A stretch of DNA of 63,495 nucleotides, taken from an uncultured Lachnospiraceae bacterium (GTDB lineage: Bacteria > Bacillota > Clostridia > Lachnospirales > Lachnospiraceae). Both the position numbers and the translations under genes were made by a program. Positions 1 to 8,208 of this stretch are shown here, piece after piece (within the stretch, counting starts at the first letter, position 1; each line of letters begins with the position of its first letter). The stretch covers positions 1-63,495 of the forward strand of contig CAMFDJ010000017.1 in NCBI GenBank assembly GCA_945949085.1, read 5' to 3'. The notes under the pieces are model-generated. The model made no database searches. It saw only the letters and a program-made list of their open reading frames with translations, and was not told the origin of the DNA.

Positions 1-63
1 TCTTTCAAGCAAGAATGATAAGGAGAGAACAGGGAAACAACGGAACATGTTAGGACGGGGGAA

Positions 64-181
64 ATGATGAAAAGAGTCATAAATATAGCAATGGTTCTCA
101 TTTTGCTGTCGGGAATATGGATATCCGGATGATTGGAATGTCTTTGTAGAAAAGGTGGATGCCTATATCTTAGAGCAATAG
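64..181 (+). pseudogene. Collapsed remnant of a small exported protein
   Basis: A 22-codon reading frame starts at the ATG at 64 with a hydrophobic signal-like segment (MKRVINIAMVLILLSG) and stops at 130-132. Overlapping it in another frame is a short run ending at 181 that reads like a protein C-terminus (DWNVFVEKVDAYILEQ, then stop). The simplest reading is that the middle of a secreted or lipoprotein gene was deleted and only its two ends remain. The family cannot be identified from so little. Bases 1-63 hold nothing I can support. Confidence 0.4.
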
Positions 182-236
182 AAGAAGTTCGTTGGGATGA
201 AAACGAGGAACATATGAGAAAAAGGAGATTGATGAA

Positions 237-758
237 ATGGGAGATATACCTGATCAGATTATTACTGTAGAAAAGGGAGATATTACGAAGCTTTCCGTGG
301 ATGCAATTGTAAATGCGGCGAATAAAAGTTTATTAGGTGGAGGCGGTGTAGACGGAGCGATTCATAGAGCTGCCGGACCGGAATTATTAGCAGAATGCAG
401 AACACTTCGCGGTTGTAATACCGGGGAGGCGAAGATAACGAAGGGATATAAACTGTCTGCCAAATATGTAATTCATACTGTTGGTCCAATATATTCCGGA
501 AAAGAAAAGGATGCTTCCGATTTGCGTAATTGCTATTGGAACTCCTTAGAGCTTGCTGCAAAGAAGGATGTTCATAGCATTGCGTTTCCGGCAATTTCAA
601 CCGGAGTGTATGGTTATCCTGTATTAGAAGCGACCATGATTGCTATTCATACAGTTAGAGACTGGTTAAAGGAAAATTCTTCCTATGATTTGAAAGTTGT
701 ATTTGTATGCTTTGATGAGAGAACATATAAATGCTATTGTGATAAATTAGAAAAATAG
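237..758 (+). CDS. Macro domain protein (ADP-ribose / O-acetyl-ADP-ribose hydrolase type)
   Basis: A 173-residue single-domain macro protein of the YmdB/MacroD type, which binds ADP-ribose and usually removes it from O-acetyl-ADP-ribose or modified proteins in the cytoplasm. Visible signatures are the ligand-binding stretch GDITKLSVDAIVNAAN (about residues 15-30), the glycine-rich LGGGGVDGAIHRAAG loop (about 33-47) and the second phosphate loop AISTGVYGYP (about 119-128). The length is normal for the family. The ATG at 237 follows AAAGGAG (221-227) by 9 nt. It sits among unrelated accessory genes, with no sirtuin or lipoylation partner that would point to a specialised SirTM-type operon. Confidence 0.9.
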   Translation: MGDIPDQIITVEKGDITKLSVDAIVNAANKSLLGGGGVDGAIHRAAGPELLAECRTLRGCNTGEAKITKGYKLSAKYVIHTVGPIYSGKEKDASDLRNCYWNSLELAAKKDVHSIAFPAISTGVYGYPVLEATMIAIHTVRDWLKENSSYDLKVVFVCFDERTYKCYCDKLEK

Positions 759-834
759 TTTGGCGTAAGCAATGGAAAACGTTCTAAACAAAAAAGGCTG
801 AAGAATAAGTTTTTGAGGAATAGAAGGTGACGAA

Positions 835-1200
835 ATGCGACTTAGAAATGTTCTGATTGCCGTAAATGAAATGGATAGAGCAATCAAATTTTACAAGGAA
901 ATATTTGGCCTGCAGGTTATTCTGGATCAAGATGGAAATGTCATCATGTCTGATGGCTTAGTGCTGCAGGATGCTGCTATTTGGAAGAAATTCCTGGGAA
1001 AGGATATGATTCCAAAGAATAACATGTCGGAGCTATATTTTGAAGAATCCGATATTGAAGGATTTGTTAAGAAACTTGAGGAATCCGAATTTAATATTGA
1101 ATACGTCAACAAGTTGATGACACATTCATGGGGGCAGAGAGTTGTTAGATTCTATGATCCGGATGGAAACCTGATTGAGGTTGGAACACCTGTGAATTAA
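835..1200 (+). CDS. VOC family (glyoxalase/bleomycin-resistance-like) protein
   Basis: A 121-residue single-domain protein with the paired beta-alpha-beta-beta-beta plan of the vicinal oxygen chelate superfamily. It opens with LRNVLIAVNEMDRAIKFYKE and closes with the typical RVVRFYDPDGNLIEVG (about residues 101-116). Family members bind a metal through His/Glu ligands and act as lyases, dioxygenases or drug-binding proteins; the substrate here cannot be told. The ATG at 835 follows AAGGTGA at 824-830. It is probably transcribed alone or with the macro-domain gene 76 nt upstream. Confidence 0.85.
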   Translation: MRLRNVLIAVNEMDRAIKFYKEIFGLQVILDQDGNVIMSDGLVLQDAAIWKKFLGKDMIPKNNMSELYFEESDIEGFVKKLEESEFNIEYVNKLMTHSWGQRVVRFYDPDGNLIEVGTPVN

Positions 1201-1233
1201 GGGGTGACTATGAAAAGAAACAAAGAAGGAAGA

Positions 1234-1263
1234 TGGACTAGGGGGACGGAGGTAATGGACCAA
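1234..1263 (+). repeat. GGACC-type 30-bp dispersed repeat, single copy
   Basis: One diverged copy of a unit whose core reads GGGGGACGGAGGTAATGGAC. The same unit recurs at 3937, 4801, 10054 (three copies) and 13328 (three copies). This copy lies 34 bp after the VOC gene and about 105 bp before the broken HD gene. Confidence 0.8.
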
Positions 1264-1367
1264 AAATTCAAGCACAGCTTGAAAAAGGAATCCTAACTTC
1301 TATTTGCGCTTGTTACACATTTGGAAGGTCCTCATGTAGTATGGATTATGTAAGGAGGGCATGTCAA

Positions 1368-1924
1368 ATGAAAAAGAACAGTATGACGGAGTTATGGAGA
1401 ACTAAGTTTAAGGATAAAAAGGCAGAATGGGACAAGGATCCGAAATGGCCTGCAAAGCTTGTAGAAACAACATGCAAGCTACATGGAATCCAGTATACGC
1501 TCTTTCCATGGGGATAAAGGAAGACGAGATAATTGCCGCAATTTTGCTTCATGATGTGATTGAAGATTGCAATAAGGCGGCCCAGCAGCTCCCCGTAAGT
1601 GATGAGACGAAGAAAATAGTTCTTTTGGTAACGCATGAGAAAACCAATGATTCCGATAGAGAAAAGATCATGGATGACTACTATAAAGCGATTGCTGCAA
1701 ATCACAAAGCGGCATTGGTGAAGTGTATCGATCGCTGTAACAATCTTACTACCATGTCCTGGGGGCTTAGTAGAGAACGAATATACAGAATGATTACGGA
1801 AACGGAAAAGTATTACCCCAAGCTGTTGAAAGCCATCAAATCTACTGTAGAGTATGATGACGCGGCATGGCTTTTGCAATATCAGATAGAAAGTATGCTG
1901 GACATCTACAAAAGACTGATGTGA
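1368..1924 (+). pseudogene. HD-domain phosphohydrolase, frameshifted near its start
   Basis: The well-formed start is the ATG at 1368, 9 nt after AAGGAGG (1352-1358). That frame reads MTELWRTKFKDKKAEWDKDP and then hits a stop near 1517. Homologous-looking sequence continues in another frame, open from 1427 to 1924, with RNNMQATWNPVYALSMG, the metal-binding HD motif LLHDVIEDC and VKCIDRCNNL, typical of the (p)ppGpp-hydrolase/HD superfamily. One indel around 1440-1460 would join the two. A product starting at 1427 would lack the proper N-terminus but keep the HD motif, so residual function is possible. The exact substrate is unknown. Confidence 0.6.
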
Positions 1925-1972
1925 TTACAGATAGGTGTAAAAAAGCCCCACCCAAAAACGCACGGTGTTCTG

Positions 1973-2007
1973 CCGCAATATATCAAAATATATTTGATAT
2001 ATTGCGG
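1973..2007. repeat. Perfect 15-bp inverted repeat (likely operator)
   Basis: CCGCAATATATCAAA (1973-1987) and its exact complement (1993-2007) flank a 5-nt loop. There is no T-run after it, so it is not a normal terminator. The right arm contains the -35 hexamer of the promoter reading into the ATPase/nuclease gene, the classic position for a repressor operator. TGCGGTAG from its edge recurs 21 bp downstream, around 2024-2031, just past the -10 box. Confidence 0.6.
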
Positions 2008-2022
2008 TAGAATGTGTATAAT
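1994..2022 (+). promoter_or_regulatory. Sigma-A promoter for the ATPase/nuclease gene
   Basis: TTGATA (1994-1999), a 17-bp spacer and a consensus TATAAT (2017-2022). It lies about 50 bp upstream of the gene and its -35 is buried in the inverted repeat. Confidence 0.75.
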
Positions 2023-2073
2023 ATGCGGTAGGAAGATATGTGATTTTAGTAAAAACGATTGGAGCCTAACCAG

Positions 2074-3936
2074 ATGAAGAACTGCAAACAAATAGCGTTA
2101 GAATGGGGATTATCAGAGCGTACCGTTAATGATCTTTGTAAAAAAGGTAAGATTGATGGTGCCATAAAAGTAGAAAGAATGTGGCAAATCCCGGATGATG
2201 CTACAAAGCCGGTTGATGGAAGAATCACATCCGGGAAATATGTCAGAAAATCAGCAGGAGTTACAAGAAAGGCATTGCCTATTGGTATTTCTGATTATGT
2301 CAGAGCGCAGGCGGATTATTACTATGTAGATAAAACGATGTTGATTAAGGAGTTTCTTGATCAGAAACCATTGGTTTCTTTATTTACAAGACCGAGGCGT
2401 TTTGGAAAGACGCTCAATATGGATATGCTCAGAGTCTTTTTTGAGATTTCAGAAGAGGATACCGGCAAATATTTCAAGGACAAAGCAATTTGGCGATGTG
2501 GTGAAGAATATCGCGGGCAGCAAGGTCAATATCCGGTTGTATTCCTTACTTTCAAGGATGTTAAGTTTGATTCTTGGGAGGCAACTCTTGATAAGATCAG
2601 AGACCTTTTACAGGAGGAGTTTGGAAGACATCAGGAGCTTGCAACGAGTGAAAGAATAGCAGAGTATGAAAAAGCATATTTTGCAAAGATCATAAACGGT
2701 GATGGTTCAGAAGTTGATTTGACTGCATCATTAGCGAAGTTGTCTCAGATGCTTACCAAGCATTATGGCAAAGCACCGGTCATTATCATTGATGAATATG
2801 ACACGCCGATTCAGGAAGGCTATTCAAAAGATTTCTATGATGAAATAATCGGGTTCATGAGGAATTTCTTCTCAGGAGCATTTAAGGATAATAAGAATCT
2901 GACGTATGGATTTTTGACCGGTATTCTTCGGATTGCGCAGGAGAGTATCTTTAGTGGATTGAACAATTTAACTGTGAATTCCGTAATGGATGAGGCGTAT
3001 GACCGGTTCTTTGGCTTTACGGCTTCGGAAGTCAGAGATATGCTGGAGTATTATGGTGTCCCGGATAAAGAAGCAGAGCTTAAAGATTGGTATGACGGAT
3101 ATTTATTTGGCAGTACAGAAATTTATAATCCTTGGTCAGTAATCAACTATATTTCAAGGGGATGCATCCCGCAGGCTTATTGGGTAAATACCGGAAAGAA
3201 TGAAATTTTGGAGGATGTTCTTAAGGTGGCAACTGATGATATAACAGAAAGACTTTATTCTTTGCTACAGGGGGAAAGAGTGATTGCCGGAATTGATCAG
3301 AATGTTGTTTACAGATCTCTTACAGAGGATCCGGCGAATATCTATAGCTTACTATTAGTTGCCGGATATTTAAAAGCACCAAAGAAAGAGCTACAGGCAG
3401 ATGGGTCTTATCTGTGCGAGGTATCGATTCCGAACAGAGAGATTGCTGCAGTATATAAGAGTGAGATATTGTCGCATTTGTTACAGATTGGTGCTATTAC
3501 AAGAACGACTGCCAATATGATTGCAGAAAGTCTATTTGCGAATGATTATAAGAAACTGCAGAAAGCGATTGCCGAATATATGGATAAATCCATTAGCTTC
3601 TATGATGCCGGTGCAGAGGGCTTTTATCATGGACTGGTTCTTGGGCTGATTGCTTTGATGGATAATCAGTATAAGATTAAATCCAACAGAGAGTCCGGAG
3701 ATGGACGATATGATATCAGCCTATTTCCGAGAGAAGACAGATATCCCGGAATCATTATGGAGCTTAAGTGGAAAAGGGATTTGAGTGCAGATGCACTTTC
3801 AGAACTCGCAGATGAAGCGTTGACCCAGATTGACGAGAAGAGATATGACGCTGAAATGAAGGAAGATGGTATTCAGGATATTTTGAAATTTGGAATTGTA
3901 TTCTCAGGAAAAAAGGTATGTGTTAAAACAAAATAA
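2074..3936 (+). CDS. AAA-ATPase-like / PD-(D/E)XK nuclease protein with N-terminal HTH
   Basis: A 620-residue protein of the abundant AAA-ATPase-like (PF09820) plus DUF1703 (PF08011) family of Clostridia and Bacteroidetes, whose function is unproven (defence, recombination and selfish-element roles have been proposed). Residues 1-45 form a small DNA-binding helix-turn-helix (KQIALEWGLSERTVNDLCKKG). A Walker-A-like RPRRFGKT lies at 106-113 and Walker B VIIIDEYDTP at about 235-244. The C-terminus carries a nuclease-like D...ExK (about D547, E563, K565, around IIMELKWKR). I chose the ATG at 2074 because GGAG at 2061-2064 is 9 nt upstream; an in-frame TTG at 2059 has no ribosome site. Its own palindromic promoter suggests autoregulation by the HTH. 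A GGACC repeat begins directly after the stop. Confidence 0.85.
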   Translation: MKNCKQIALEWGLSERTVNDLCKKGKIDGAIKVERMWQIPDDATKPVDGRITSGKYVRKSAGVTRKALPIGISDYVRAQADYYYVDKTMLIKEFLDQKPLVSLFTRPRRFGKTLNMDMLRVFFEISEEDTGKYFKDKAIWRCGEEYRGQQGQYPVVFLTFKDVKFDSWEATLDKIRDLLQEEFGRHQELATSERIAEYEKAYFAKIINGDGSEVDLTASLAKLSQMLTKHYGKAPVIIIDEYDTPIQEGYSKDFYDEIIGFMRNFFSGAFKDNKNLTYGFLTGILRIAQESIFSGLNNLTVNSVMDEAYDRFFGFTASEVRDMLEYYGVPDKEAELKDWYDGYLFGSTEIYNPWSVINYISRGCIPQAYWVNTGKNEILEDVLKVATDDITERLYSLLQGERVIAGIDQNVVYRSLTEDPANIYSLLLVAGYLKAPKKELQADGSYLCEVSIPNREIAAVYKSEILSHLLQIGAITRTTANMIAESLFANDYKKLQKAIAEYMDKSISFYDAGAEGFYHGLVLGLIALMDNQYKIKSNRESGDGRYDISLFPREDRYPGIIMELKWKRDLSADALSELADEALTQIDEKRYDAEMKEDGIQDILKFGIVFSGKKVCVKTK

Positions 3937-3977
3937 TGGGCCAGGGGTGAGCCAGGGGGACGGAGTTAGTGGACCAA
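3937..3977 (+). repeat. GGACC-type dispersed repeat, about 1.4 units
   Basis: Starts at the base after the ATPase/nuclease stop codon. A partial unit is followed by a full diverged unit (GCCAGGGGGACGGAGTTAGT) ending in GGACCAA, 7 bp before the ATG of the truncated nucleotidyltransferase. Confidence 0.8.
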
Positions 3978-3983
3978 GGGCTA

Positions 3984-4214
3984 ATGAGCCGGAAAGTAAG
4001 GAGAAAACTTTTGCACTACAACGAGATTCTACAGCAAACAGAATATAATTTTATAAAGACAAACGAGCACCTTGGAAAGCATGTCATTCTGCTTGGGCTT
4101 GCAGGCAGTTATTCCTACGGCACCAATATAGATACCAGTGACATCGATATCAGGGGAATTACGCTGAATCAAAAATCAGATATGATAGGGCTTCCTATGT
4201 TTGTTGCCGGATGA
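3984..4214 (+). pseudogene. Truncated nucleotidyltransferase (pol-beta superfamily)
   Basis: The frame encodes only the start of a DNA-polymerase-beta-like nucleotidyltransferase of the RlaP/YcgL group. The catalytic motif GSYSYGTNIDTSDIDIRG (two metal-binding Asp) is intact at about residues 42-59, but the coding sequence ends about 20 residues later, where full-length relatives continue for well over 150 residues. The break falls just after SDMIGL. The remaining bases to the next gene (4215-4266) do not continue the family. The gene begins directly after a GGACC repeat, like several other broken genes here. A short expressed product is possible but would lack the palm and substrate parts. 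Confidence 0.65.
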
Positions 4215-4266
4215 TGCCGGCGATAAGGAGCTCGAAGACTTTTAGCATTGGAGGTGATCCGGGGTT

Positions 4267-4800
4267 ATGGGATGTGTTTATTTTGTCCGGCACGGACAGA
4301 CGATTTGGAATGTGGAAAATAAGATTTGCGGGGCGACAGACATTGCGTTGACGGAGCTTGGACACCGGCAGGCGATAGAGACGGGAGAGAAGATTCTTGA
4401 GCAGGGGATCAGGGCTGATATGATTTTGTATTCACCCCTTGTCAGAGCCAGGGATACAGCGCTTCACATCTCTGAGATTACGGGTATTCCGGCGACAGAG
4501 GAACCGAGGCTGACAGAGCAGAATTTTGGAAAGTACGAATCGACAGCCAGAGACGGTGAGGAGTTTCGGGATGCAAAGAAGCAATTTTTGAACCGCTATG
4601 AGGGTGGAGAGTCCATGTTTCATCTGGCGCAGCGGATTTATAATCTGCTCGATGAGGTTGTGGCATCTGACAAAACCTATATTCTGGTGGCACACAATGG
4701 CATTGCCAGAGTGGTGCAGTCCTATTTTTATGAGATGACCAATGACGAATATGCGGCCTTTGGCGTTCCGAACTGCGCTGTCATGAAATATGAATTTTGA
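4267..4800 (+). CDS. Histidine phosphatase family protein (phosphoglycerate-mutase-like)
   Basis: A 177-residue cytoplasmic phosphatase of the histidine phosphatase superfamily. The RHGQT motif at residues 8-12 holds the phosphorylated His, Arg and Glu-containing LYSPLVRARDTA (about 57-68) form the pocket, and VAHNGI (about 142-147) supplies the second catalytic His. Members act on sugar phosphates, alpha-ribazole phosphate or 3-phosphoglycerate; nothing nearby fixes the substrate. The start ATG at 4267 follows GGAGGTGA at about 4250-4257. A GGACC repeat starts at the base after the stop codon. Confidence 0.88.
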   Translation: MGCVYFVRHGQTIWNVENKICGATDIALTELGHRQAIETGEKILEQGIRADMILYSPLVRARDTALHISEITGIPATEEPRLTEQNFGKYESTARDGEEFRDAKKQFLNRYEGGESMFHLAQRIYNLLDEVVASDKTYILVAHNGIARVVQSYFYEMTNDEYAAFGVPNCAVMKYEF

Positions 4801-4830
4801 TGGACCAGGGGGACGGAGGTAATGGGCCAG
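4801..4830 (+). repeat. GGACC-type 30-bp dispersed repeat, single copy
   Basis: Abuts the stop codon of the histidine phosphatase and lies 26 bp upstream of the GTG of the intact 97-residue gene. Partial copies of that same gene sit directly behind the triple repeats at 10054 and 13328. Confidence 0.85.
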
Positions 4831-4856
4831 AGGAAGTAGTTTAGGGAGGACAACAC

Positions 4857-5150
4857 GTGAAACCAAAATCACCGGTAAGCAGATTGTTGTATGAGAGCAT
4901 GCTTGCGAAGGGCTATTCGGAGCCATTCAGTGACTTGATCACAAAAAATTTGAATACTGATTTTACAGCCGGACGGATGATAGGATACTTGTCGCATTAT
5001 ACCAATCTGCCCGAGGAGGAGATTGTAGATGAGATGCTGGCAATCCTGAGCGACAGAAACCGTATCATGCAGAAAAAGGATACGGAAAAGACGAATGCCA
5101 AATGGAATCAGCTTATGTGGGAAGGATTTGGGCAAGATGAGGAAGAGTGA
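4857..5150 (+). CDS. Conserved small protein of unknown function (97 aa)
   Basis: A 97-residue, charged, probably helical cytoplasmic protein with no signal peptide or membrane segment. I cannot assign a function. It starts at GTG 4857, about 7 nt after AGGGAGGA. The C-terminal half (EEIVDEMLAILSDRNRIMQK through GFGQDEEE) is duplicated as decayed copies at 10144-10279 and, for its last part, 13418-13484. The 10-kb copy lies immediately before the sce7726 gene, so the ancestral gene may have been an sce7726 neighbour or partner. The last 14 nt overlap the rhodanese gene, which suggests translational coupling. Confidence 0.7.
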   Translation: MKPKSPVSRLLYESMLAKGYSEPFSDLITKNLNTDFTAGRMIGYLSHYTNLPEEEIVDEMLAILSDRNRIMQKKDTEKTNAKWNQLMWEGFGQDEEE

Positions 5151-5751
5151 TATTAGAGATGATAATGGAAATACTTTATACGAGCAGAAGCGGAAGGCGA
5201 AAAGCCTGATCAGGATGGTGCTGGTGTGCGTTCTGGTTGTGCTGCTTGTTGGGGCGATTTTGCTTGGTATTTTCATACAAAAGTGGAAAACAGATGGTGT
5301 GTCGTTTGCAATCATAGGCGGCGCTGACGGGCCGACTTCTATATTTTTGGCAGGAAAATTGGGCGGCAGTGATGCCAAGGAGCAGTCGGAAGAGGAAGCA
5401 GAAGTGCAGACAAAGGAGCAGATGGAGGAACAGGCAGAAATGAAAGCAGAAGTGATTACAACGAAACAGGCAAAAGAGATTATGAATAGTGGAGAAGAGT
5501 GTGTGATTCTTGATGTCAGAGAAGCAGATGAGTATGCCGAGGGACATATCGAAGGCGCAATTCAGCTCTCCTACACAGAGATTGAGACAAGAGCCGAGCA
5601 GGTTCTGGCAGATAAGGACAAGCTGATTTTAGTGTATTGCAGAAGCGGAAGACGCAGTGCCATTGCCGCGCAGGCACTTTTGGAGCTTGGATATTCCAAT
5701 GTAAAGGATTTTGGCGGTATCATCGACTGGCCTTATGAGACGGTAAAGTAG
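5137..5751 (+). CDS. Membrane-anchored rhodanese with an OadB-like GGADGPTSIF motif
   Basis: A 204-residue protein with one membrane segment at about residues 26-48, then IIGGADGPTSIFLAGK (59-74), an acidic Glu/Gln-rich linker (about 78-108) and a rhodanese domain (about 110-200) whose catalytic loop CRSGRRS starts at Cys168. Rhodaneses move sulfur or act as redox/thiol modules, and here the domain would face outside the cell. The GGADGPTSIF stretch matches the signature of Na+-translocating decarboxylase beta subunits (OadB), odd in a protein with one membrane helix. I prefer the ATG at 5137 (GGAAGGA around 5119-5125) over the ATG at 5095, which would overlap the previous gene by 56 nt and delay the membrane segment. 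Confidence 0.8.
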   Translation: MRKSDIRDDNGNTLYEQKRKAKSLIRMVLVCVLVVLLVGAILLGIFIQKWKTDGVSFAIIGGADGPTSIFLAGKLGGSDAKEQSEEEAEVQTKEQMEEQAEMKAEVITTKQAKEIMNSGEECVILDVREADEYAEGHIEGAIQLSYTEIETRAEQVLADKDKLILVYCRSGRRSAIAAQALLELGYSNVKDFGGIIDWPYETVK

Positions 5752-5760
5752 GGGATTGCA

Positions 5761-8208
5761 ATGAGCGATAATTTTAATACGAATGATGGCTACATGGATG
5801 ATGCATCGTGGGCCGGCTTATTTGAAATGGCAGAAAGTTTTGAGGAACTGGACGATGTACAGGTTTATGACAGTGTGAATTTTTATGAGAGTTCTTCGGC
5901 ACAAGAAAATAAGTATCATACACCGGAAGAAGCATTAAAGGTTTTGTTTGGATATGATGCTTTCAGACCGGGGCAGAAACCTGTTATTGATAGTATCTTA
6001 GCAGGAAGAGATGCTTTTGCAGTTATGCCTACAGGGGCCGGAAAATCAGTATGTTATCAGATACCTGCTATGCTATTGCCGGGGATAACACTCGTCATAT
6101 CACCGCTTATTTCTCTGATGCAAGACCAGGTAAAGGCATTAAATGAGGCCGGTGTTTCAGCGGCATTTATCAATAGTTCCCTTTCAGAAAGAGCATTTTC
6201 CGAGACTGTAAGGAAGGCAAGACAAGGCCTGTATAAAATCATATATGTGGCTCCGGAGCGACTTGTTACAGAAGGATTTCTCGAGTTGGCTAGAACCGTT
6301 CGGATTTCGATGATAACTGTTGATGAGGCGCATTGTATTTCGCAGTGGGGACAGGATTTCCGTCCAAGCTATATGAAGATTGTGGAGTTCGTAAGGTTAT
6401 TGGGGAAACGTCCTGTTATGAGTGCTTTCACAGCAACAGCAACAGAGAATGTCCGTGAAGATATTGTTTGCACCTTAGGTTTAGCGAATCCATATACTTT
6501 GGTGACCGGATTTGACAGAGACAATCTGTTCTTTCAAGTGGATAAACCAAAGAACAAGGATCAGTATATTTTAGATTACATATCTGATCATGCCGGCGAA
6601 AGTGGAATTATATACTGTGCGACAAGAAAGAATGTTGATGGTTTATATGAACTGTTAAAGAGCAGAGGCGTATCAGTTGCAAAATATCATGCCGGAATGA
6701 GTGCAGCTGAGAGAAAGAAGATGCAGGATGATTTCGTATTTGATTATACGAGTATTGTTGTTGCGACCAATGCTTTTGGAATGGGCATAGATAAGTCTAA
6801 TGTCAGATTTGTCATTCACTATAATATGCCTCAGAGCATGGAGAATTATTATCAGGAAGCAGGAAGAGCGGGAAGGGACGGATTAGATGCTAAGTGCATT
6901 TTATTGTTCTCCCCGCAGGATATTGTGATTAACAGATTTCTATTAGACCACAAGGAAATGTCGGATTTGGATCCGACGGACAGAGAAACGGTAAAGCAGC
7001 GAGATGAGCAGAGACTGCAGATCATGGAGAGATATTGTTACACAACGGAATGCCTGCGTAACTTTATTTTGAAATACTTTGGAGAAAATCCGGAAAAGCC
7101 ATGTGAAGACTGTGGCAACTGTCTATGCGAATTTGAGACGCTGGATATGACCGAGGCGGCTAAGAAGATCATAAACTGTGTTTATGAGGCTAAGGGCAGA
7201 TACGGAAAGAGCATTATCATTGATACGGTTTTGGGAGCAAAGACGGCAAGGCTGGAAGAAATAGGAGCCACAGGTTATAAATCCTATGGTGTTTTGGCTT
7301 CGTCCAATAAAAAACTTTTAATGCGCTTGGTTGAGCAGATGGTATTAGAAGGATATCTTTTCGTGGGTGATTACCAAGTCCTGAAAATGGGTGATATTAG
7401 TGGTCTGAAAAATCCTGATGTTACGGTAGCAGTTAAAATTACAGATGAGGACAAGCTGCCAGGGCGCCCGGCCAAAACGAAGAAGACGGCAAAAGGAATG
7501 GAGTCGCTTACATCTGCCGGATGCAAGCTGTTTGACAGACTGAGAGCCCTCAGGCTGGAAATCGCCAGAGAGGAAAGCGTTCCTCCCTATATTATTTTCA
7601 GCGACAAGACTTTGATCGACATGGCTGCCAAAGTGCCGGCGTCACAACAGGAAATGTTAAACGTTACCGGTGTTGGTGAAAACAAATACAGGAAATACGG
7701 CAGAAGATTCCTTTTCGTGATAGAAGAATGTGTAGAAGAATATCCTGAGCTGATTCAAAATAAAGCTGATATTTGGGAAAATAAAGAATCTAAGTCTTCC
7801 GAAAAATCAAAGAAGAAAGCAGGAAAGAGGGAGTTCTATCTTATTCAGCAGGAAGCAGATTGCTTTACATACAAAGACTACATGCATGTATCAGAAATCA
7901 GAGATGAAATGAATCGTATATGTGAGCGTGACAATGTTAAGAAACTGCCTGCAACACGATTGACTGAAATATTAGTTTCCGAGGGTTATATTTTTGAAAA
8001 ACAACAGGATGGAAGATTTGTAAAAGCACCGACTGAAAAAGGAATCGAAGAAGGAATCAAGGAAATAGATAAGGTAAGTGAAAAGGGGAATGCATATACA
8101 CTTCTTGTATATCCGGAAAAGATTCAGCGCATGCTTGTAGAACAATATATCAGAGAAGAAACCGTTGAGGAAGAAAACAACCATGTACTTAATTTCAGTA
8201 TATTTTGA
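5761..8208 (+). CDS. recQ: ATP-dependent DNA helicase RecQ
   Basis: An 815-residue superfamily-2 3'-5' DNA helicase. An unusual acidic N-terminus of about 55 residues precedes the helicase core, with Walker A TGAGKS (91-96), DEAH (188-191) and motif VI QEAGRAGRDG (about 370). A zinc-binding RQC region follows (CYTTECLRNF...CEDCGNC, four Cys), then an HRDC domain at about 580-650. The last 160 residues form a charged extension after a Lys/Ser linker that core RecQ lacks. It is 9 nt downstream of the rhodanese gene and overlaps the 2H phosphoesterase gene by 26 nt, so the three may be cotranscribed. Role: repair and restart of damaged or recombining DNA. Confidence 0.95.
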   Translation: MSDNFNTNDGYMDDASWAGLFEMAESFEELDDVQVYDSVNFYESSSAQENKYHTPEEALKVLFGYDAFRPGQKPVIDSILAGRDAFAVMPTGAGKSVCYQIPAMLLPGITLVISPLISLMQDQVKALNEAGVSAAFINSSLSERAFSETVRKARQGLYKIIYVAPERLVTEGFLELARTVRISMITVDEAHCISQWGQDFRPSYMKIVEFVRLLGKRPVMSAFTATATENVREDIVCTLGLANPYTLVTGFDRDNLFFQVDKPKNKDQYILDYISDHAGESGIIYCATRKNVDGLYELLKSRGVSVAKYHAGMSAAERKKMQDDFVFDYTSIVVATNAFGMGIDKSNVRFVIHYNMPQSMENYYQEAGRAGRDGLDAKCILLFSPQDIVINRFLLDHKEMSDLDPTDRETVKQRDEQRLQIMERYCYTTECLRNFILKYFGENPEKPCEDCGNCLCEFETLDMTEAAKKIINCVYEAKGRYGKSIIIDTVLGAKTARLEEIGATGYKSYGVLASSNKKLLMRLVEQMVLEGYLFVGDYQVLKMGDISGLKNPDVTVAVKITDEDKLPGRPAKTKKTAKGMESLTSAGCKLFDRLRALRLEIAREESVPPYIIFSDKTLIDMAAKVPASQQEMLNVTGVGENKYRKYGRRFLFVIEECVEEYPELIQNKADIWENKESKSSEKSKKKAGKREFYLIQQEADCFTYKDYMHVSEIRDEMNRICERDNVKKLPATRLTEILVSEGYIFEKQQDGRFVKAPTEKGIEEGIKEIDKVSEKGNAYTLLVYPEKIQRMLVEQYIREETVEEENNHVLNFSIF

